Source: Paenibacillus sp. FSL R5-0912
GTDB taxonomy: Bacteria; Bacillota; Bacilli; Paenibacillales; Paenibacillaceae
DNA: 64,000 nucleotides
Reading direction: 5' to 3'
Assembly: GCF_000758605.1 (NCBI RefSeq)
Contig: NZ_CP009282.1
Span: 3,038,001 to 3,102,000 of the forward strand
Shown here: in pieces, positions 54,193 through 63,497 of the stretch
How positions within the stretch are numbered: position 1 is the first letter of the stretch
How the letters are laid out: each line of letters opens with the position of its first letter
Translations under genes and position numbers: made by a program
Notes under the pieces: model-generated
What the model saw: only the letters and a program-made list of their open reading frames with translations
Told to the model about the DNA's origin: nothing
Database searches by the model: none

Positions 54193-55158
54193 TTGCTGTA
54201 CTTAAATGACCAGGATCTGCAGGCAGTAGGCCTGAATTGGGCTGCTCTTGCAGAATCAGCAGAAGCTGCGGTGCACCTCATCCATTCCGGTGATTATGTG
54301 CAGCCGGTAAAGCCCTACCTGAGGTATAAGGATCACCGTAACCGGATCATTGCCATGCCGGCTTATGCCGGGGGGAATGTCAATACAGCCGGGATCAAAT
54401 GGATTTCCAGCTTCCCTGACAATATCAGGTCGGGTCTCCCGCGTGCGCATAGTATCATCGTATTAAATGACCAGGGTACGGGCCAGCCCTCAGCTATTCT
54501 GAACTCGCCGCTTCCCAGCATCGTCAGAACGGCTTCTGTCAGCGGGCTGATGATCCGTCATGTGCTGCAGAGCCGTTCAATGGAGCGGATTCAGCTTGGC
54601 ATTATCGGCTGGGGGCCTATCGGGCAATATCATTGTCAGATGGCTATGGCTCTGTTCGGAGACCGGATTGAACGGGTTCGTATCTACGATATACGGGGAG
54701 CAGACTTGTCAGGAATTCCATCTCCCTACATGGAGCGGATGGAAGTGGCAGAGACGTGGGCGGATGTCTACTTGCATTCTAATATTCTTATCACCTGTAC
54801 AGTGTCCGATCACCGGTATATTGATCTTCTCCCCGCCAAAGGCATGCTGCTGCTGAATGTTTCACTGCGTGATTACAAGCCGGAGGCGCTGGCTTCACTG
54901 AAAGCGATCATCGTCGACGACTGGGAGGAAGTATGCCGGGAGAATACGGATATCGAGCAGCTTCACCTGGAACAGGGGCTGACCCGTTCCGGAACACAGA
55001 CGCTTGCCGATGTCGTCTGCCGCCGCAGTCTCAGTACATTCGCCGCCGATGATCCAATCCTCTTCTGTCCGATGGGCATGGCTGTTTTTGATATCGCTGT
55101 GGCAGTGCATTATGTTAAAAAGGCGAGAGAAATGGGGATTGGGACTGAGCTGGCTTAA
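54193..55158 (+). CDS. sbnB: SbnB-like N-(1-amino-1-carboxyethyl)-glutamate dehydrogenase
   Basis: 321 aa. TTG start behind AAGGAGGAG, 20 bp after the fusion gene. Ornithine cyclodeaminase/mu-crystallin fold: GGNVNTAGIKWISSFPDN substrate loop, then Rossmann motif LGIIGWGPIGQYH. In the staphyloferrin B pathway SbnB oxidises the SbnA product with NAD to release L-2,3-diaminopropionate. Together with the upstream gene this forms a complete two-step route to that amino acid. No siderophore synthetase or NRPS is seen nearby. Confidence 0.87.
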   Translation: MLYLNDQDLQAVGLNWAALAESAEAAVHLIHSGDYVQPVKPYLRYKDHRNRIIAMPAYAGGNVNTAGIKWISSFPDNIRSGLPRAHSIIVLNDQGTGQPSAILNSPLPSIVRTASVSGLMIRHVLQSRSMERIQLGIIGWGPIGQYHCQMAMALFGDRIERVRIYDIRGADLSGIPSPYMERMEVAETWADVYLHSNILITCTVSDHRYIDLLPAKGMLLLNVSLRDYKPEALASLKAIIVDDWEEVCRENTDIEQLHLEQGLTRSGTQTLADVVCRRSLSTFAADDPILFCPMGMAVFDIAVAVHYVKKAREMGIGTELA

Positions 55159-55232
55159 ACGGTGAATGTCCTGGATCTATGCATAATTTCGTCCCCTCCA
55201 GCAAATACCAACAGGAGGGGGATGGATGCCGC

Positions 55233-56744
55233 ATGGAACAACAACAAACAGCCAAAGAGCATAATGAGCCAGAGAGATTGTATCCGGATCTTGCGTTCAA
55301 CGTAGAACGGATGGAGCTGGAGTTTCTGGGCTGCTCAGATATTATGTACCGGAATTGCAGCATTGACGGGACCAACCGGGCAACACTGATCTATGTGGAC
55401 GGGATGTGCGATACGCATGCCGTGGATGAATTTGTGCTGCAGCCGCTGCTGGAGCATTTCCGCAGAAGCACTAAGGTCAATGAAGGCAGAGAGGCAGAGC
55501 TGAAAGAGGTCTTTATTCCGACGCTGCAAATCCGCATAGTCTATGATACGAAGGAAGTCATCCAGGCTGTTCTGCGCGGGGAGACGGTTATTTTCACAGA
55601 GGGCAATGCTTTTGCGATGGTGGCCAGCCTGATCAAGATGGAGAAACGTTCGATTGAGGAGGCTACCTCGGAGAAGGTCGTCCGCGGGCCGCGGGATGCA
55701 TTCATGGAAACGCTGCGGACCAATACCTCCCTCCTCCGGCGGCGTATCCGCTCCTCCAAGCTGAAGCTGGAAAGTATGACACTCGGCAGTATCACGGAAA
55801 CGGATGTTGTAATCGGCTATATGGAAGGGATCGTCAAGGAGAGCCTGATCAAGGAAGTGAGAGCCCGTCTGCAAAAAATCCAAATTGACGGGATCATTCA
55901 TTCCAGCAATATCGAAGAATACATTGAGGATAACGTGTTCTCGCCTTTTCCCCAGATTCAGAATACCGAGCGGCCCGATGTGGCGGTCTCCAGCCTGCTG
56001 GAAGGCAAGGTTATTATTATTACGGACAACACGCCGTTTGTGCTCATCGTTCCAATGACCTATTGGTCCGGGCTTCAGGCTGTAGATGATTATACCGACA
56101 GATTTATGTATGCCACCTTTGTGCGCTGGATCAGATATACCTTCGTCCATACTTCACTTTTATTGCCTTCCCTTTACGTGGCATTGACCACTTACCATCT
56201 GCAGGTCGTGCCTACACCGCTCGTGGTCAGTATTGCCTTTGCCAGAGAAGGCGTTCCACTTCCGGCAGTGTTTGAGGCTCTGATTATGGAGTTTATCTTC
56301 GAGGGTCTGCGTGAAGCGGGAATCAGGCTGCCCCAGCAGGTAGGGCCTGCGGTGAGTATTGCCGGAGCCCTTGTCATTGGACAAGCGGTAGTAGCTGCGG
56401 GAATCATATCTACACCCATGGTAATCATTGTGTCTCTGACGGGGATCGCTTCTTTTGCTTTTCCGCTGTATAACCTGGGAGCTGCCTACCGGATGCTCCG
56501 GTTTCCTCTGCTCATCGCAGCCGGAATTCTCGGCTTCTATGGAATTGTATTGTTTCTGATTATGCTTTCGGTGCATATGGTGACGCTGAAGCCGTTTGGG
56601 ATACCTTATATGGCGCCTTATGCGCCGCTGTCTATGGAGAATCTGAATGATGTGCTTGTACGTGCACCCAAATATAAGATGCGCAGGCTGATGCCATGGC
56701 TGACCAATGGCAAGACTGAGCGGTTCCCCAAACGCACCAAATAA
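55233..56744 (+). CDS. gerKA: Spore germination receptor A subunit (GerKA type)
   Basis: 503 aa from ATG 55233; AGGAGGGG lies 12 bases upstream. An in-frame ATG at 55179 is a weaker choice. The soluble N-terminal half of the GerA family (FLGCSDIMYRNCSIDG, IYVDGM, LLRRRIRSSKLK) is followed by about five to six membrane segments (for example LPSLYVALTTYHLQVVP, VGPAVSIAGALVIGQAVV). It acts in the inner spore membrane with the two genes downstream to sense germinants. Confidence 0.92.
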   Translation: MEQQQTAKEHNEPERLYPDLAFNVERMELEFLGCSDIMYRNCSIDGTNRATLIYVDGMCDTHAVDEFVLQPLLEHFRRSTKVNEGREAELKEVFIPTLQIRIVYDTKEVIQAVLRGETVIFTEGNAFAMVASLIKMEKRSIEEATSEKVVRGPRDAFMETLRTNTSLLRRRIRSSKLKLESMTLGSITETDVVIGYMEGIVKESLIKEVRARLQKIQIDGIIHSSNIEEYIEDNVFSPFPQIQNTERPDVAVSSLLEGKVIIITDNTPFVLIVPMTYWSGLQAVDDYTDRFMYATFVRWIRYTFVHTSLLLPSLYVALTTYHLQVVPTPLVVSIAFAREGVPLPAVFEALIMEFIFEGLREAGIRLPQQVGPAVSIAGALVIGQAVVAAGIISTPMVIIVSLTGIASFAFPLYNLGAAYRMLRFPLLIAAGILGFYGIVLFLIMLSVHMVTLKPFGIPYMAPYAPLSMENLNDVLVRAPKYKMRRLMPWLTNGKTERFPKRTK

Positions 56745-56768
56745 CCGGCAGGGAAGGGACGGGGGCAT

Positions 56769-58031
56769 ATGTTCAGGAAAATAAGCTCTGTATTCCTCGC
56801 CTTATCCCTGATTCTGACCGGCTGCTGGGACCGTCAGGAATTGAACGACCAGGCGATTGTCCTGGGCTGGGGCATGGACTTGATGGAGAACGGAGAATAT
56901 CTGGCTACGGCCAATCTTGTGCTGCCGCTGGTATCCAAATCAGGCGGTCAGGAAAGCGGAGGACAGAGCAGCACATCCGGGTTCATGACCGAAAGTGCCT
57001 TCGGCAAGAACAACAGGGATGCCGAACAGAATATGCAGAGAAAGCTTTCGCGGGTACTGTTTCCGGGACACCGGCGGAATATCTTCATCGGGGAGAAGCT
57101 GGCGGAGAAGGGGGTCTTCTCCATCATGGACGAATATGGCCGAAGCCCTATGGTCCGCCCGCGGTCGAATATTTTTGTTGTCAAGGGCGGGACTGCTCAG
57201 GAGGCGATGAGCATTGCTTATCAGCTTGAAGCCAATCCGGCAATTGCCGTGCAGAAGATTCAGGAGAAAAGCGGGGCACCCATCAGCCGCTCACTGCTGG
57301 ACTTCTTCATCATGGCCAATGGCACCGGTTGCGGCGTCATGCCTGCACTCTCGATTGAAACTCCGGAAGTAAATACGGACAAGAAGACACCGGAGGACAG
57401 CCCGCCGCAGACGACCTTGAGCTTATACGGGGCGGCTGTTTTTAATGAGAAGCTGAAGCTGGCGGGATATCTGAATTATGATGAATTCTGGGTCAGACTC
57501 TGGATTACGAACCAGCTGGCCTTCCGGAATTTCACTACAATTATCAACTCTATTGATGCAGACAAGCCGGGGGGAGCGGCAGCGGATGCCCTCTCTGGAG
57601 CAACCAGGGGCAAGACCGTGAGCATTAATGTGGACACCTTCAAGAGTCAAATTACACCGGTTATGACCGGAGCTCTGCCCAAATTCCGGATTCTGCTTGA
57701 GGGAAAGGGGTTCATAGAAGAGAATAATTCACCGCTGAACCTCTCCAAGCCGGACAATGTGCAAAAGGTCGAAGTCCGGATGAATCAATACCTTGAAGCG
57801 AGGATTAAGAAAGTCTTAACCAAAGTGCAGAAGGATTTCAAATGCGATATCTTCGGATTCGGAGATACGATTCATCACCGCCATCCCTATCAGTGGAAGA
57901 AGCTTGCTGCGGATTGGGATACGATCTTTCCGGATATTGATATGGACATTACGGTTAAGCTGGACCTCACCGGGACAGGCCTGACAGGACAATCGCTGCT
58001 GCCAACGAGAGACGGCGGTGAAGGGAAATGA
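56769..58031 (+). CDS. gerKC: Spore germination lipoprotein, C subunit (GerKC type)
   Basis: 420 aa. Lipobox LILTGC followed by WDRQELNDQAIVLGWGMD, the hallmark start of Ger(x)C proteins. The C-terminal half has RVWIT-like NQLAF segments and ends in the typical FPDIDMDITVKLDLTGTG. Between A and B subunit genes; overlaps gerKB by four bases. Confidence 0.92.
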   Translation: MFRKISSVFLALSLILTGCWDRQELNDQAIVLGWGMDLMENGEYLATANLVLPLVSKSGGQESGGQSSTSGFMTESAFGKNNRDAEQNMQRKLSRVLFPGHRRNIFIGEKLAEKGVFSIMDEYGRSPMVRPRSNIFVVKGGTAQEAMSIAYQLEANPAIAVQKIQEKSGAPISRSLLDFFIMANGTGCGVMPALSIETPEVNTDKKTPEDSPPQTTLSLYGAAVFNEKLKLAGYLNYDEFWVRLWITNQLAFRNFTTIINSIDADKPGGAAADALSGATRGKTVSINVDTFKSQITPVMTGALPKFRILLEGKGFIEENNSPLNLSKPDNVQKVEVRMNQYLEARIKKVLTKVQKDFKCDIFGFGDTIHHRHPYQWKKLAADWDTIFPDIDMDITVKLDLTGTGLTGQSLLPTRDGGEGK

Positions 58032-59134
58032 AGATCAACAACCGGCAGCTGTTCTGGATGATCATGATGATGGAAATCGGGATCAACCTGCTGATTTCGA
58101 TGACAGCAACAATTCTTTATGCCAAGCAGGACGCCTGGATCTCCTATATTCTGGCTGGAGGCGCGGGTCTGGTCATTACCTATGTTGCGTCCAAGCTCAG
58201 CTCCCGGTATCCCCGGCAGACCTTGATAGAGTACAGTGTGACTATTCTGGGAAAATGGGGCGGCAAGCTGATTGTCATTCCGTTCATTCTCCAATGGTTC
58301 TGGGTGATCGGTCTCATTCTGCGCGATGAATTCTTGTTCATACGCTTGAGTGTTCTCTATAAAACACCGGCCTGGGTAGTCATCGGAACGATGCTGGCCG
58401 TAGTTATATACACGGTCTACCATGGAGGCATTGAAGCCATCGGCAGGGTCAGTGAGCTGTGGGGGCCGATTCTGATGATTATTCTTGCGCTCACCTTTGC
58501 GCTCACTGTCAATAATCTCAATGCGCCGATGCTGCTGCCTGTATATGCAGATACCGGACCGGGACCAATCCTGCAAGGAGCCCTGGCACCGGTCTCGCTG
58601 CTGGGCGAATCCGTTCTGCTCATGATGCTGTTTCCCTTTGTGGAGCATCCCGGCAAAGGAACCCGCAAGGCGGTGCTGCTGGGAGTAGCCTTATCCTCGG
58701 TAGTGCTGCTGTTTGGCGTATTGTGGGTCATTATGACCTTTGGTCCGGCTGTAAGCGGTCGGCTGCAATTTCCTTTTTTTGAGATGGTCAAGCTGGTCTA
58801 TCTGATGGAGTTTATTCAGAATATGGATATATTTGTGATGGCGGTGTGGCTGGTCTGCATATTCGTCAAGCTGTCCATCTATATGTTCATTACCAGCTAT
58901 GGCGTGGCCCAGTGGACCGGCAAGACCGGCAGCTGGAAAAAAATATCCCTGATCGTAGCCGCAGTCTCGTTCATCCTCACCATGCTGGTGATCATTCTGA
59001 ATCCTCCGGCCGGGCTGCTGCTGAAGGGAGTATGGATCCGTTATGTGCTGCCTGTGAATATGATCGGAATTCCGCTATTCCTGTGGCTGGTTTCGGCTGT
59101 GAAAGCAAACTTTCATACCGATATCCGGCGCTAA
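58028..59134 (+). CDS. gerKB: Spore germination permease-like B subunit (GerKB type)
   Basis: 368 aa, about ten hydrophobic segments, amino-acid-transporter-like GerAB family (SRYPRQTLIEYSVTILGKWG, FPFVEHPGKGTRKAVLLGV). It completes the A-C-B receptor operon, which is closed by a terminator. Confidence 0.92.
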   Translation: MKINNRQLFWMIMMMEIGINLLISMTATILYAKQDAWISYILAGGAGLVITYVASKLSSRYPRQTLIEYSVTILGKWGGKLIVIPFILQWFWVIGLILRDEFLFIRLSVLYKTPAWVVIGTMLAVVIYTVYHGGIEAIGRVSELWGPILMIILALTFALTVNNLNAPMLLPVYADTGPGPILQGALAPVSLLGESVLLMMLFPFVEHPGKGTRKAVLLGVALSSVVLLFGVLWVIMTFGPAVSGRLQFPFFEMVKLVYLMEFIQNMDIFVMAVWLVCIFVKLSIYMFITSYGVAQWTGKTGSWKKISLIVAAVSFILTMLVIILNPPAGLLLKGVWIRYVLPVNMIGIPLFLWLVSAVKANFHTDIRR

Positions 59135-59183
59135 TCTTACTGCGAATGAGAAAAACGCAGAAAAATCCAACAAGCTTGAACAA

Positions 59184-59207
59184 AGTCGCGAAATTTGCGA
59201 CTTTTTT
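59184..59207 (+). terminator. Terminator of the gerK operon
   Basis: AGTCGC and GCGACT around a seven-base loop, followed by a T run. Confidence 0.75.
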
Positions 59208-59213
59208 GTTTTA

Positions 59214-59253
59214 TTTACGTATATGTATCTCTATATAGACTTAAATACGTAAA
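59214..59253. promoter_or_regulatory. Inverted repeat upstream of hflK
   Basis: TTTACGTAT and ATACGTAAA are perfect 9-bp arms 22 bp apart (centres 31 bp apart, about three helical turns), ending one base before the hflK ribosome site. It looks like a protein-binding site in the promoter. Confidence 0.45.
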
Positions 59254-59268
59254 AAGGAGCGATGCATC

Positions 59269-60300
59269 TTGAATTTCATGAATGGGGATGGGAAAAATCC
59301 GGTCCCGGGACGCAAGCTTCCCGAGCTGAAACCGGGAATGTATAAGAAGATTGGATTAGGGGTAGCCGCTGCCGCTGTGTTGATTTATATTGGCGCATCT
59401 TCATTCTATACCGTGCAGGAGCAGGAACGTGCAGCTATCCTGACCTTCGGCAAATACACGAACGAGTCCTCGGCAGGACTTCATTTCAAATGGCCTTATC
59501 CAATACAGGAAGTGATAACGGTGCCTGCGGAACTGACCCAGCGGATACACATCGGGTACCGTCAGGAGGCTGACGGAGCTGTAGCCGTTGAAGATGAGGC
59601 GATGATGATTACAGGCGATGAGAACATCGTTTCTGCCGATGCTGTAGTACAGTGGAAGATCAGCAATGTCCGCAATTATCTGTATAACATTGATGACCCG
59701 GACAAATTTCTGCGTAACTCGGCCAGCTCCTCCATCCGTGCGGTAATTGGTTCCGAGAAGCTGGATTATGCCATTACAGACGGAAAGACGGTTATTCAGG
59801 ATAAGGTCCGGGTGCTGCTCGTTGATCTGCAGAAGAAGTACAACACCGGTATTCAGATCATTGATATCAAATTCCAGGATATTGAACCGCCGAGCGGCCA
59901 GGTAGAAGAAGCCTTCCGCGAGGTTACCAATGCCCGTGAAGAGAAGAACACGAAGATTAACAACGCCAAGAAATATGAGAACGATATCATCCCTAAGGCA
60001 CGCGGTGAAGCGCAGGCGCTGATCGAGAGAGCCGAAGGCGAGAAGAAATCACGTATCCTGAATGCGCAAGGGGATGTAGCCCAGTTTAACGCCATATTTG
60101 CCGAATACAGCAACAATAAGAGCGTAACCGAAAGCCGGTTGATTCTGGAGACACTGGAGACTATTTTACCTAGCGCCAAGATCTTCATAACCAACTCGGA
60201 TAGCGATACTGTGAATTATCTGCCGCTGAATGAGCTGATGCGAAGCACTCCGGTCAGCCCGGCTGCTTCGGCCACGCCGCAAGGAGGAGATGCAGAGTGA
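59269..60300 (+). CDS. hflK: HflK-like membrane protein (SPFH family)
   Basis: 343 aa. TTG start behind AAGGAG. One N-terminal membrane segment (about 25-44), then an SPFH/band-7 domain (VQEQERAAILTFGKYT, ITGDENIVSADAVVQWKI, FQDIEPPSGQVEEAFREVTN) and a helical tail (ARGEAQALIERAEGEKK). With HflC it forms a cage around FtsH and modulates proteolysis in species where this was studied. The pair is missing from B. subtilis. Confidence 0.9.
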   Translation: MNFMNGDGKNPVPGRKLPELKPGMYKKIGLGVAAAAVLIYIGASSFYTVQEQERAAILTFGKYTNESSAGLHFKWPYPIQEVITVPAELTQRIHIGYRQEADGAVAVEDEAMMITGDENIVSADAVVQWKISNVRNYLYNIDDPDKFLRNSASSSIRAVIGSEKLDYAITDGKTVIQDKVRVLLVDLQKKYNTGIQIIDIKFQDIEPPSGQVEEAFREVTNAREEKNTKINNAKKYENDIIPKARGEAQALIERAEGEKKSRILNAQGDVAQFNAIFAEYSNNKSVTESRLILETLETILPSAKIFITNSDSDTVNYLPLNELMRSTPVSPAASATPQGGDAE

Positions 60301-61163
60301 AAAGAAACCAGATCATCGGACTGATATCAACTATTGTTCTAGCTATTCTGATTGCCGGCTCTTTGTATGTAGTAAAGGAGGGCGAATACAAGGTGGTCCT
60401 GCGCTTCGGTGAAGCGATGCGTACCGTTGAGGAGCCTGGACTGAGGCTGAAAATCCCTTTTATCGAGAATGTCTCAGCTCTCCCCAAGTATCAGATGACA
60501 TACGAAAGCTCACCTACCAGCATTCTGACGAAGGACCAGAAGCCGATTGTGGTTGATAACTATACCGTGTGGAGAATCACCAATGCCTCACAATTCCTGA
60601 GAACAGTACAATCGGTAGGCGGCGGGATTCAGCGTATTGATGAAGCGGTATATAACTCCGTGCGGCGCAAGCTGTCGGAAGTCAATTATGAGAATATTAT
60701 CAGTGAGGACACCGGACGGGGTAACATTAACGATGAGATCACCAATGATGTCATTGCCGCCTTAACCCGTGATAATTACGGGATTGAAGTGATTGACGTA
60801 CGGATCAAACGTACGGATCTGCCGGAGGAGAACAAACAAAGTGTATACAACCGGATGATATCGGACCGCCAGTCCATCGCCGCGCGTTATCTGTCCGAGG
60901 GTGACGAGGAATCCAAGAAAATCACCTCCAAGGCCGACCGTTCCTCAAGAGAGCTGATGGCCCAGGCTGAAGCCGATTCTAAAAAAATCATCGCTGAAGG
61001 AGAAGGGGAAGCCGCCAGGATCTATAACCAGGCCTATGGAAAGTCCCCCGAGTTCTATAGCTTCTATCGTACCCTGGAGAGTTATGTGACCACGCTGAAG
61101 AATGAGCCGGTTATCATGATACCGATTGATTCGCCATATGCCAAAATATTGATGGGGCAATAA
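60297..61163 (+). CDS. hflC: HflC-like membrane protein (SPFH family)
   Basis: 288 aa. GTG start overlapping the end of hflK (GTGA). Membrane segment at about 7-24, SPFH domain (VKEGEYKVVLRFGEAM, LTKDQKPIVVDNYTVWRI, VIDVRIKRTDLPEE), helical part ending RTLESYVTTLKNEPVIMIP. Partner of HflK. Confidence 0.9.
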   Translation: MKRNQIIGLISTIVLAILIAGSLYVVKEGEYKVVLRFGEAMRTVEEPGLRLKIPFIENVSALPKYQMTYESSPTSILTKDQKPIVVDNYTVWRITNASQFLRTVQSVGGGIQRIDEAVYNSVRRKLSEVNYENIISEDTGRGNINDEITNDVIAALTRDNYGIEVIDVRIKRTDLPEENKQSVYNRMISDRQSIAARYLSEGDEESKKITSKADRSSRELMAQAEADSKKIIAEGEGEAARIYNQAYGKSPEFYSFYRTLESYVTTLKNEPVIMIPIDSPYAKILMGQ

Positions 61164-61194
61164 CCTCATCTGATTGGTGGGACGTAAATATGAA

Positions 61195-61225
61195 AGGCCC
61201 ATGCGATTTTTGCATGGGCCTCTTT
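61195..61225 (+). terminator. Terminator of hflKC
   Basis: 10-bp stem (AGGCCCATGC and complement) around GATTTTT, then CTCTTTG. Confidence 0.7.
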
Positions 61226-61315
61226 GAAATGTCCATGCTATACTGATGGGGAATCTTCAACTATCCCTCATTATAGAATCAAAGGGGATATCACTTATTT
61301 TGTAAGGGGTATGTT

Positions 61316-62401
61316 ATGCTTGTTAATTTGCTCATCAATTTTTCATTGCTTACTACGTTTATCTTTTTCGGGGACATGATATTGACCCTCTTAAAAGGAA
61401 AGCGGGCGTTCTCCATGCTTCAATTCCATGCTTTATACGGAATCGGGTTTGGACTGTTTGGCATTGTTCAGCTGTATTTTGCTTTTCCTTTAGGCGATGG
61501 CACCATTATAGATTTCCGGCAAGTCTCGATTCTGGCAGCCACATATCTTGGCGGGCCTGTTACCGGGATGATTTCGACAAGTTTAATTGCTTTGTTCCGG
61601 CTTTTTTTCCTTGGTGAAATTAATGAAGCGACCCTATTAGGCGTTGTAAATATCGCGATTACTTTTCTGGTGGGCGTTTTTGCTTTTTCGCTTAAAATCC
61701 CGGATTTTTACCGGTGGCTGGTTGCAGCTTGCGGTATGGTCATACTCTCCACCTGTATACTACTTCCGCTGGTAGGCTGGACTAACATAGGCACGATTCT
61801 TTTATTTGACATGATTTGTTTTATGGCATGCCTGTTTAATTATCTGCTCATTAACCACCTGAAGAGATCCCATGACGCTTTAGAAATGTTTAAAGAGGCT
61901 GCAGAGCGGGATTTCCTTACGGGACTCCATAATCCCCGGTCCTTTAATCTGATTTTCAAAAAAACGGCGGAAATAAGCGCGCTCCAGAATGAAGCGTTCT
62001 CTCTGCTGTTAATAGATATCGATCATTTCAAGGTTGTTAATGATACATACGGTCATGCGGCCGGAGATGTGGTTCTGTCTAAACTCGCGGATATTCTCCA
62101 GTCCGGTATCCGTATACGCGATTATTGTGCACGTAAAGGTGGGGAAGAGTTCGCGGTTCTGCTTCTGCGGTGTACGGCAGATAAAGGCATGATGGTCGCC
62201 GAGAAGCTGCGTACCTCGGTTCAAGACAGCATCTTTGTACTTCCTGACCAGTCCCAGCTAAGGATTACGATTTCTGTAGGGGTTTCTTCTTTTCCGGAAT
62301 CTGCCCCGGCAGAAATGCTGGAGAAAGCCGACGAAGCTTTATATGAGGCTAAAGGAAAAGGCAGAAACCAGGTTTGCTATGCTGAACCCCAGCTTACATA
62401 A
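61316..62401 (+). CDS. Membrane diguanylate cyclase (5TM-LYT sensor plus GGDEF)
   Basis: 361 aa. Five to six membrane segments of the 5TMR-LYT type (FPLGDGTIIDFRQVSILAAT, GGPVTGMISTSLIALFR) to about residue 180, then a GGDEF domain (DFLTGLHNPRSF, IDIDHFKVVNDTYGHAAGD). The active-site loop is GGEEF (275-279), and RIRD five residues before it fits the inhibitory I-site. It should make cyclic-di-GMP with product inhibition. Monocistronic. Confidence 0.92.
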   Translation: MLVNLLINFSLLTTFIFFGDMILTLLKGKRAFSMLQFHALYGIGFGLFGIVQLYFAFPLGDGTIIDFRQVSILAATYLGGPVTGMISTSLIALFRLFFLGEINEATLLGVVNIAITFLVGVFAFSLKIPDFYRWLVAACGMVILSTCILLPLVGWTNIGTILLFDMICFMACLFNYLLINHLKRSHDALEMFKEAAERDFLTGLHNPRSFNLIFKKTAEISALQNEAFSLLLIDIDHFKVVNDTYGHAAGDVVLSKLADILQSGIRIRDYCARKGGEEFAVLLLRCTADKGMMVAEKLRTSVQDSIFVLPDQSQLRITISVGVSSFPESAPAEMLEKADEALYEAKGKGRNQVCYAEPQLT

Positions 62402-62422
62402 ACTCGGTGGTCAGTCAGGTGG

Positions 62423-62974
62423 TTAACGGACGGGCGTATAGCGGAGTACAACGACGCCGGAGCCGAAGGTTGTGGTTTCGCTCAGCTTCAGATCCAGCCG
62501 GTCACGGACTCCCCCTAACAATTGGGGACCATGACCGGCAACGATTGGCTGTACCAGGATGTGATATTCATCCACCAAGCCTAGCCCTGCCAGAGTAGAG
62601 CCGAGGCCGGGACCGCCGTTAACGACCAGGCTCTTTCCTTCTGCAGTAAGCTGCTGCACTTCCTCTGATACTGTCCCCGTTAGCAAAAAAGAGTTCTGCC
62701 ACGACAACTGATCCAGCGTCCGCGAGAAGACATACTTGGGTTTCCGGTCGAGCTTATGTGCAAAGTCGACCAAAAATTGTGGTCCTGCACCGCTAATAGC
62801 AATGGCTGGCCAAGCGCTTTCCATCAACTGGTAGATTTTACGTCCCATAAGCAGGCCATTGGCCTGGTCCATCAAATCCACCGTATACTGGTGGAGCTCC
62901 TCATTCGCTATCACCTGCGTGTGGTCACAGCAACCGTCCAGCGTCACATTCATCTGCAGGATTACACGCCCCAT
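62423..62974 (-). CDS. RibD C-terminal/dihydrofolate reductase-like protein
   Basis: 183 aa from ATG 62974 behind AAGGAGG. The fold has ILQMNVTLDGC, LLMGRKIYQLMES and LVVNGGPGLGSTLAG, the NADPH-binding pattern of the YyaP/YwjB group. Substrate unknown. Convergent with the cyclase, 21 bp apart. Confidence 0.85.
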   Translation of the reverse strand: MGRVILQMNVTLDGCCDHTQVIANEELHQYTVDLMDQANGLLMGRKIYQLMESAWPAIAISGAGPQFLVDFAHKLDRKPKYVFSRTLDQLSWQNSFLLTGTVSEEVQQLTAEGKSLVVNGGPGLGSTLAGLGLVDEYHILVQPIVAGHGPQLLGGVRDRLDLKLSETTTFGSGVVVLRYTPVR

Positions 62975-63084
62975 ATGCAGCCTCCTTATGTTCCTTTTTA
63001 GCCTGCCGGATACAACTTTAGTTTAACGGAGGTGGGTGGACCAAACAAACCCGCCCTTTAGCTTAATTATCAGAATAACAGCTA

Positions 63085-63120
63085 TTGACATTCCACTACT
63101 ACGTGATACTATGTAGTAGT
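63085..63120 (+). promoter_or_regulatory. Promoter with overlapping dyad, likely PadR operator
   Basis: TTGACA at 63085-63090 and TACTAT 16 bp later form a promoter. ACTACTAC (63095-63102) and GTAGTAGT (63113-63120) are perfect 8-bp arms of a dyad covering the spacer and -10, so the PadR protein encoded next probably represses its own operon. Confidence 0.65.
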
Positions 63121-63167
63121 AGTTAGTGATACTGAATACCAGTCATACAGAGTAGTGAGGAGGAATT

Positions 63168-63497
63168 GTGCTGGATAATCTGACGGAAATGCTGAAGGGC
63201 GTGCTTGAAGGATGTGTCCTTGAAATTATAAGCCGCAAAGAAACCTACGGTTACGAAATTACTAGGCAACTGAATACCCTCGGCTTCAGTGATGTGGTAG
63301 AGGGAACGGTGTACACCATTCTGATCCGGCTTGAGAAGAGCAAGCTGGTAGATACTTCTAAGAAACCTTCCGATATGGGCCCGCCGCGCAAGTTCTTCGC
63401 GCTTAATAATGCGGGGCGTGAAGAGCTGCAGAAATTCTGGGGCAAGTGGGAGTTCGTATCCTCCAAAATGAACGAGTTAAAGGAGAGAAAACAATGA
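63168..63497 (+). CDS. PadR-family transcriptional regulator
   Basis: 109 aa. GTG start behind GAGGAGG. Winged helix with the PadR pattern LEGCVLEIISRKETYGYEIT, EGTVYTILIRLEKSKLV and PPRKFFALNNAGREEL. It overlaps the next gene by four bases. PadR-DUF1048 pairs are common in Firmicutes; the effector is unknown. Confidence 0.92.
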   Translation: MLDNLTEMLKGVLEGCVLEIISRKETYGYEITRQLNTLGFSDVVEGTVYTILIRLEKSKLVDTSKKPSDMGPPRKFFALNNAGREELQKFWGKWEFVSSKMNELKERKQ

